A stretch of 64,000 bases of DNA from contig SSNP01000008.1 in assembly GCA_006937955.1 (NCBI GenBank), forward strand, positions 7,120,083 to 7,184,082, given 5' to 3'. The stretch comes from Pachypanchax playfairii (Eukaryota; Chordata; Actinopteri; Cyprinodontiformes; Aplocheilidae). The notes beneath the pieces are model-generated. The model worked only from the letters and a program-made list of their open reading frames with translations. It did not search any database and was not told the DNA's origin. A program made the position numbers and the translations under genes. How positions within the stretch are numbered: the stretch's first letter is position 1; each line of letters opens with the position of its first letter. Below are positions 57,322 through 64,000 of the stretch, piece by piece.

Positions 57322-60300
57322 TCACTTTATCAATTTAAAATCTTGAAAAGCAGCATAGATCCTGTTTGTCTCCACAGCTGCTTTGACTGTTCCGTTGTCA
57401 GCTTTTATTGGTGTGAAGACAGCAGCAGAGTAAATCCAGCCATTCTCGCCTCTCTTAGACACAAACACATTGATCATTTATCAGACATTACATATTTTAA
57501 ATTATTGAAACAGGTTTAATTTAAAATAGTTATACTTCACCTGTTGACTTTTCTTGCCACCACTATGTTTAGTTTCAACAACAACTGGGTTATTAAAAAA
57601 AAGAAAACAGAAAACTGTCAATAGAGTTGCTGCATTTTCAAAAGTAGAAATATAAGTAACTGTTTTACCTTCACAGTGAAGACATTTCTTTTTCTTGATG
57701 AAGCATGAGAGGACGGCAATAACAATCACACTGAAAGTCAGGACAGCGTACAGAAGCAAGATGGAACCTGAAACATTGTTAAAAGGGAAAAAGTTGAATG
57801 CAGGTAAGCAAAATGTGATGATTCATGACATCATGTCCAGTTTGTATAAAAAAAGGGACATATTTTACGTTGAATGTACACTGTGAAATGTAATTTTATT
57901 TTTAAAGAGGCCATTTCACACATATTTCATGACTTTGTGGTTATTTCTTAAGTATTAACCTGTAATATAAAACATTTAATTTCAAAAAAATATTAGGAAA
58001 CACTCAATCTATCTGCGTCAAAATTCGGCTAGCTTTGTCAGGCTTCGCCTGTAACTCATTAATATTCATTATTCGATTTTGCTGGACTCAGATTAGCTAA
58101 CAAACTAGCCTATAAGAGCAAGGTATACTGTTTCCTGCCCTGCTGCGCATGGCAACAGCAGACGTTCTCTCTTCCTGTTTGCTACGTCTTATGCTAACAG
58201 CTTTTAGCTGCCGGAGCTGATGAATACTAACAAGCAAAGGAGTTGTGATGAAACAAATACAGGCCGTTCGAACTCTGGTTTTATCGCCACCTGCATAGTT
58301 GGGAGATAAAAATTGAAAGAGAAGTTGTTGACCTGTTTTCACACCCACTATGAAGGTAAGAACACCTGTGGAGCTAAAATATTCAACAGAAACCTCAGAA
58401 AAAAACATTTTTAATGGAAGGGTATCTTTAACAGAAAATCTTTGGTGGAGCTCACTTATTTTTTGAACTTGTCATGAAAACTCATTTTGAGTTATTCAGG
58501 AAGATTTAGTGGTTATAAAATAGTTACATGAATTGATGAAACTGATTTAATCTGAAAAAAATTAACCCTTACATGCATTGTGGTCACAACAGTGGACAAA
58601 TATTCAAAAGCTGTTTTCTTGTACACGAAGGAAGGATTTTTGTTGTAATAACACTTTAGCCACCGCATGCTAGTATGTCACTCTGCAGGTGGCTGGCACT
58701 GCATTTTATGTGCATTCTTACAAAATCATCAGAATAATGTCATCAGGATATTATAATTTACATGCGTTTCTCATAATGTTTCACAGTCAAAACACGCTGT
58801 CCTTTTGAAAAAACATATCGGAACCATAGGGGAAAGTGCATTAGTCGTTTCAGTAGTACATGTTTAAATATATATATATATATATGTATATATTCTAGTG
58901 CACTGAACTTAAGTTGGTTTAGTTTAAACCAACTTAAGTTAAAAAAAGAAGTGTTTTTGAATATTTTTTAAGTAAAAGGAAATTGAAATAATTAAAATAT
59001 GAATCCAAGGTAAATTATAATGACATTAATCAAGTTATTTTACGTTCTGCAAACTTAAATTATTCAAGTGAGTTGAACATAGTAGCGTGAATATCCCCAC
59101 ATTTTTGTCTGTTTGATGAATAGATTAAAAAATTGAGTTACCTTTATCCTCCACTGTCACTTTGGTTCCATTTCCAAATAAAATCTGTCCACATGAAGCC
59201 ACAGCACAGTAATATGTTCCAGCATCAGAGGAACTGATATTGTTGGAGAACATGCATCTTTTCTGAGAATCAGATTCAGTCTCACATCCATTATGTCTGT
59301 TTCCATCCGTGTAGAGAATGTCAGGAAAAGACTTATTTGATCCAGATCTGAACCAGAACACGCTGACATCGTCTGGGCACATCAAGTTCTCAGCACCATA
59401 AAGAACTGAACACTGCAGAGTAGTAACTGCACCGGAAGGATCTGATACTTTTGTCTGTTGAATTTCAATGGAGTTTGATGATCTCTCGGTGTTTCCTACA
59501 GTAGAAAATACAAAACTGTTAGACAATGAGATGAAATGACATTCTCTAAGTTGAACAATGAGCTCAGACATTTAAAGATTATACATGTAAAGAGTAACAC
59601 AAATACACAGTGATGCAAAAATGGAATCTATATTTTTTTAAACAGCGTTACCTGCTCTTATGATTTTACATTTGGAATGGGATGAGTGTTTATGTAATGA
59701 GGAAGAAAAAAATCTTAATCACAATTTGCTCTTAGAGCAATTTCTGCCCATCTATCTGTCAATTTGTATTTTCTTTTTATTTCTGCAAAATATTTGTTTG
59801 TTGTTACATTATATTTTCTAATTAAAAATTAACTGACAGATGATATTTATTTGAAACTGCTGACTAGAATATATTTAACATAAAATGGAAAATATGAAAC
59901 TAAATGGCTGGTTTAGCTCATGATCCACTAAGATGAATTAAGCCAACATCTTAACATTTTTCAATGCCAGCTGTAATTATCTAATGCTGTTCACTAAGAT
60001 AGTCTGACTACATTCTGAAGATGGTTCAGTTCAATCAGTGAGGATTCTCAGGCAAATGATAGATGGCCTGTATTTATACAGTGTTTTTCTAGTCTTACTG
60101 ACAAATATGTCTCATTACACCCTGGTATTTAAAAAGAGTAACTGTTCGATAGAGATTAAAGTATTTATTTTTTCCCTCATACATTAGTGAGCATGATTCT
60201 GTTCATTTATTATTCTTTGTTATCAGTTAAAAAACAACTAAACATTAATTTGTAATGTGAGTAACGAAATTGTTGATACAACTTGAACTATAGTTGTACA

Positions 60301-60901
60301 TAATTCATTCTTAAAAGAAAGCTTAAAATAGTATTACCTGTTAAATGACATTACCTGTTATTAACAAATAGGTCCCATTCCAGTAATTCTTATTCCAGTC
60401 AGCGATTGAGCAGTGATACATTCCTTCATCTTCCTGAACTGTCTTTAAGATGGTAAGAGTTGTAACCTGCTCATTATATGTTGACTTCAGTCTTGAGTCT
60501 GAAAATTCTGGTTCATACTGTGGTTTTCCATCTTTAATCAACTTCACCATTAATTTCAGAGTATCTCCTGTACTCTGCTTGTACCAGTGAAGTTCACTAC
60601 TGCTCTGCCTTTTATCAGGCAAAGTACATGTCAAATATGCTGTTTCACCAAGTTGAACTGTGGCCACTGGAACCAGAGTGTCTGAAAAAAAAGTTGTAAA
60701 CTTTCAAAAATAAAATCGCAATACTAGAATTAGACATCGGAAAACTATAGATTTTTAAAAATACACAAAATTTAGGGATAAATGTTCAAACAGTGTTGTT
60801 GTAAAGAAATATAAAGAAAGGTACAAACAAATCTGAAGAGAGCGTGGATGGAACTTACACCCTTGTTGAAGGAGAAGCAGCATAACCCAGAACAGAATCA
60901 T
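57322..60901 (-). CDS. nitr: NITR-10: NITR with V shared with NITR-7 and a class B tail
   Basis: Minus strand. Exons in transcript order: 60901-60859 (leader MILFWVMLLLLQQ), 60681-60355 (V), 59495-59142 (I), 57767-57669 (TM), 57584-57541, 57453-57322; 332 residues. The V is the same protein as in NITR-7; the 327-nt exon differs by one synonymous base. The I domain is also close (six cysteines, CAVASC, LFGNGTKV) but ends VTVEDKG where NITR-7 ends VKAG. The TM exon (LLLYAVLTFSVIVIAVLSCFI, then KKKK) and tail are of the NITR-5 type, with WIYSAAV and RIYAAF. Neither fits the ITIM consensus. Intron 3 is about 1.4 kb. This looks like a recombinant: NITR-7-like ectodomain on a NITR-5-like membrane and signalling end. 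Confidence 0.92.
57890..59100. other. NITR-10 intron 3 contents
   Basis: A long intron with a probable decayed repeat at about 57900-58430 (AAAGAGGCCATTTCACAC at the left, AAGGGTATCTTTAACAG at the right) and a TA run at about 58868-58885. No exon-like piece was recognised. Confidence 0.45.
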
Positions 60902-60949
60902 CTTTACACTGCTGGGCTCAAACACTTGTTTTTTACTTATCATTCAGTG

Positions 60950-61025
60950 GCAGAAGGAGGAGTAATGATTAAGAGCATCTGGTTGGTTAGTTCAAAGTGC
61001 ACCATTAAAGTGTACTTCCTTCCAT
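60950..61025 (-). promoter_or_regulatory. NITR-10 promoter module, CCAAT box mutated
   Basis: Same position and neighbours as in NITR-7, but the CCAATCAG of NITR-7 reads CCAACCAG here (about 60986-60979). The GGAA ETS cores (AAGGAAGTACAC, about 61022-61011) remain. The duplicate has thus lost a perfect CCAAT box. Confidence 0.5.
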
Positions 61026-61496
61026 GCTAGGGTCTTTTTTTTTCATTCTCATACTGTTTGTCTTTAATATTTGCGTTTTTATTACTGCATACACATGGAG
61101 TGATTAATATGTTGGGGTTTTTTTTTATTAAAAGATAAAATTTTAGCTGAGGAATCACAGACATCATGCCAGCGATCTTGTTTACAAGCAATAAATGTTA
61201 TGTGAGATACATGAACATTAAACCTTTACTGGCATGTTTCTGCCCGACTACCATGCAGATGGAAACTCTTACTCAGATACAATGGAGAAAAAAAATTGCC
61301 TGACCAGTTCAATAGAAGTATATCTCACTATTATTATTATAATGACTTGCAGCTGTTCGTGGGACACTGACAGAAAAGAGTGACAGAATTCAGAGAGAAA
61401 CATCATGTCAATTTTATAAATTTTATTGCTTTGTTTTCTTTCACAAAAAAATAAAAATGAATCCATTAATTGTGTCATTGTCTTTTACATTTATTT
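61026..61496. other. spacer between NITR-10 and NITR-11
   Basis: No gene recognised. From about 61343 it aligns with 48528 onward upstream of NITR-8's 3' end (GACTTGCAG...ATCATGTCA), marking the NITR-8/NITR-11 duplication. Confidence 0.55.
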
Positions 61497-61984
61497 TAAA
61501 GGTGCAATATGTAAGAATTTGACATAAAAACAGTAAAAGTAAGGTTAACCTATTTGTAACAGATTTTGATCTCAGCCGGCTGGGTTGTCGCCAGTTTTTG
61601 CTACTTTGAATTTGCTGGTCTGGGATGGAATCATTGTTTACAATAGTTATTCCGTGCCCAGACTTCCTGGTTTCATAACGAATCATATGTGAGCCTGCAA
61701 GGTTGCAAAGCCTTCAACACAAGCAGCTGTAATTCCACAACAACCAGCAGCAAAAAGTAGCAGCTCTGTGGATGGAATGGAAGCTAGTAAAAGAAGTGGC
61801 CCTAGGGTTACTTTGGGTAAACTGTGACAATATTCAAAAAAATTGAACAAATACAAGAGAAAAAAAAGGAGGATCAACTTTGGAACTGGCAACCAATCAG
61901 GAAATTCGGGGGGGGAGGGGGGGAGTGGCTGAGAGCAGCTCTTTTTTACATGAACTGTCTATTTCTTACATATTGCACCTTTAA
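61497..61984. mobile_element. MITE with perfect-looking terminal inverted repeats
   Basis: TTAAAGGTGCAATATGTAAG at the left and CTTACATATTGCACCTTTAA at the right are inverted repeats about 490 bp apart with no transposase frame. The paralogous place near NITR-8 (about 48680-48705) lacks it, giving an empty site. Part of the right half is G-rich (GGGGGGGAGGGGGGG near 61909-61923). Confidence 0.85.
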
Positions 61985-62208
61985 GGAAACAACTCAATTT
62001 TTTTTATGAAATGCTAAAACAACTTGGCTGAACTTTCTAAATGACAATCAAATACAAACAATCACAAAAAATCTTTGAATTTTAAAAAAAGTACATATTA
62101 TACATATATCTTGTGATCTTATTTTAACAAAAAAAGTTGTCTAAAAAAATAGACATATTTGTTTACTCTCACATCAGTGGTTGATGCTGTAAAAAACATT
62201 AATAATAA

Positions 62209-64000
62209 TCAGAGTTTAACTTGGGAGTAAACACTTTCCTGATTCTTCATCTCTCTCGTCTTCTTTACTCGTGTACTTTTCCTTCCAGAGAAATCCAATG
62301 CAGCGTACTTCAGATCTGGTCCATCTTCAGTCTGTGTAGTAAATATTAGGCTTATTATGAAGTTTAATTGTTGCATAGAGGGTGAGAAATATTAATATTT
62401 TAAACAGTAACGACGTTTGTGATCTGTGCTTACATCATGATCTCTTGGTTGGCTCAAACTGTTGCATCTTGCCTGTGAAGACAAACTTGAGTTTTCTTTT
62501 CCTAAATAGGAAGAAGCACATGAAAATCATCTGACTTTTCATCCAAAGTAGATTTAATAAGTTGTTATTCTGCACTGTGGGGATTGAAATGTCAAGAAAA
62601 ACAACACAGAATAACTAAAAATGAATTTCACAACAATATTAAGCCATAACATCACCAACAAGCCACCAGAAAGATTAGGGATGTCCCGATCAAGTTTTTT
62701 GCCCTCGATTCCGAGTCTGAGTGATATGATTTTGAGTATCTATCAATACAGAGTCCCGATTTGATACTTCTATAATACATTAAAAATGGATTAAAAAAGA
62801 GCAAATAAACAGATCTAGGATGTTCCTTATTTTTCTATTTAATTCACCCTATTTAAATATTTAGCTGCAGGAGGCACTGAGATACTGGGTTGCTACAGCA
62901 CCCATAGAGGGAAACTGATTAGCATGTTCTTTTCAGAACTGAATTAGGTCGCTCAACTTAGGGGTGTTTTTTTTTCCGAGAGGTAGGTCTGCACTTGAGT
63001 TTCTGTTGATGTGGTACTCAAAGACCTTCCCTGTGACTGCATGGTTTTAATACAGTACGTACAGACCACAGACATACTTGTGTTTTCTGCTTCAAGCTGC
63101 TTCCATGTTCTACTTTGTTTCAGAGACACTATTTAGATGCAAAGTGATGCCATGCTGCATGCTTTGCTGTTTCTGTGTAGATGCAGTAAAAAATAATGAG
63201 AATGTACATACATCAATGTTCATATCCTGATTGGGAGGTAACTTCTGATCGAGTCTGAAACCACGTGATTGCGCCCAATTTCTGATCACGTGATCGGATC
63301 TGGACATCCCTTCTCTTAGGGTCTTCAGCAGTTTAAACTCCAAGTACTCCCAATTTACTGAATAACACTTACTTTTACATGGTTTACATGCTGCTCTTGA
63401 AGTTTGATAACAGAAGAAAACAATATTTACAGACACAGAAAAGGCCAAACAGATTATTGTTATCACCAGTAGAGTAGATTCAGTATCTGCTGTTTGTTCT
63501 GTAAAATGAAGATAAAAGACATTTTAAAAAAGACTCAGTTATGTTTGCACTAACATTATAGAAGTAATAATATTACTGTATATTATCCACTAATAAACAT
63601 AAAATAATACCTTCTATTTTAGTTCCATTTCCAATTAAAATGTGTCCACATGTGGCCACAGCACAGTAATAAGTTCCAGGATCAGAGGAGCTGACAGTCT
63701 TAGAGAAGTTAAAAACACATCTTAAATCAGATTTATTTCTACACTCATCATGTCGTTTTCCATCAGTGTAAATGATGTTTGGATGAGTATTTTCTGATGT
63801 TGTTCTGAACCAGAACACGCTGAGATCTTCTGAACACGGCTTGTTCACGGAGTCAGAAAAGACTGAACACTGAAGAGTCACTGGGTCTCCTGGATGGACT
63901 GGATTTAATCCTGTCTGCTGTTGAACAACAGTGTAGTTCAATGTCTTCTCACTGTTTCCTACAGAATATAATATAATACTGTGTTAGAAATGTATTCTTT
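62209..64000 (-). CDS. nitr: NITR-11 (partial): near copy of NITR-8, class A tail
   Basis: Minus strand; the window holds the 3' four exons, in transcript order 63958-63611 (I), 63498-63373 (TM), 62501-62434, 62331-62209. The V and leader exons lie beyond 64000. The I domain matches NITR-8 almost exactly (NKPC, LRC, YYCAVATC, IGNGTKI), with one extra Asp (RHDECRN). The TM differs at a couple of residues (CLAFSVSVNIVFFCYQTS against CLALSVSVNIVFFCYRTS). Exon 5 has an Asn for Asp change, and the tail repeats the ITIMs LKYAAL and SVYSQV. Intron 4 is enlarged by a hAT-type element (62676-63313). Likely inhibitory, as NITR-8. Confidence 0.92.
62676..63313. mobile_element. hAT-type non-autonomous element in NITR-11 intron 4
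   Basis: The left end GGGATGTCCCGATCA (about 62678) and right end TGATCGGATCTGGACATCCC (about 63291-63310) are inverted and typical of fish hAT MITEs. The NITR-8 intron has only short unrelated sequence at this place. No transposase frame. Confidence 0.75.

Overview
The window is nuclear DNA from a bony fish, most likely a percomorph teleost; the species cannot be named from sequence alone. It is AT-rich, full of fish-type SINE, LINE, hAT and MITE debris and microsatellites, and has three assembly gaps (8003-8658, 20500-20879, 54715-54806). Its genes form a cluster of novel immune-type receptor (NITR) genes. Eleven are visible: ten complete and one cut by the right edge. All complete genes share one six-exon plan: a 43-nt signal-peptide exon (49 nt in one gene), a V-type Ig exon, an I-type Ig exon with extra cysteines and a J-like FGxGT motif, a transmembrane exon, a short tail exon and a terminal tail exon. 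Every internal junction has the same phase (1,1,1,1,0). Every deduced reading frame is open, giving 332-343 residues.

Layout. NITR-1 (2977-4459), NITR-2 (10495-11954) and NITR-3 (17130-18732) lie on the plus strand. NITR-1 and NITR-2 sit in a tandem duplication (about 592-4470 and 8659-11960). NITR-4 (23303-25155), NITR-5 (29847-31464), NITR-6 (35401-37402), NITR-7 (41238-44348) and NITR-8 (48907-50887) lie on the minus strand. NITR-9 (52855-54431) is plus. NITR-10 (57322-60901) and NITR-11 (62209 to beyond 64000) are minus. An orphan set of NITR-type transmembrane and tail exons lies at 5622-6070.

Two lineages follow the strand exactly. Plus-strand genes have V domains with a YWVRLVSG-like core and an ETS/RUNX-CCAAT promoter. 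Minus-strand genes have HWYKQ-type V domains and a different ETS-CCAAT promoter. Tails fall into four classes: A, double ITIM (LxYAAL/I plus SVYSxI/V/L; NITR-4,6,7,8,11); B, YSxx...RIYxA without a consensus ITIM (NITR-5, NITR-10, orphan exons); C, LxYxAP...VYxxV/M (NITR-1,2,9); D, ITIM plus ITSM (NITR-3). No transmembrane segment has a central basic residue, so none looks like a DAP12-type activating receptor.

The most interesting signal is modular mixing. NITR-7 and NITR-10 have V exons differing at one synonymous base but unrelated transmembrane and tail exons. NITR-4 and NITR-5 share a V type but not I domains or tails. NITR-1 and NITR-2 show the reverse: near-identical I, transmembrane and tail exons with V domains about 30% diverged. 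Between the genes lie transposon remnants: a decayed hAT transposase (26.0-27.7 kb), a decayed non-LTR retrotransposon (44.9-46.6 kb), an L2-like 3' fragment, SINEs, MITEs (one with an empty site in a paralogous copy) and a TTAGGG-rich repeat unit flanked by (TG)n. No RNA genes were recognised.
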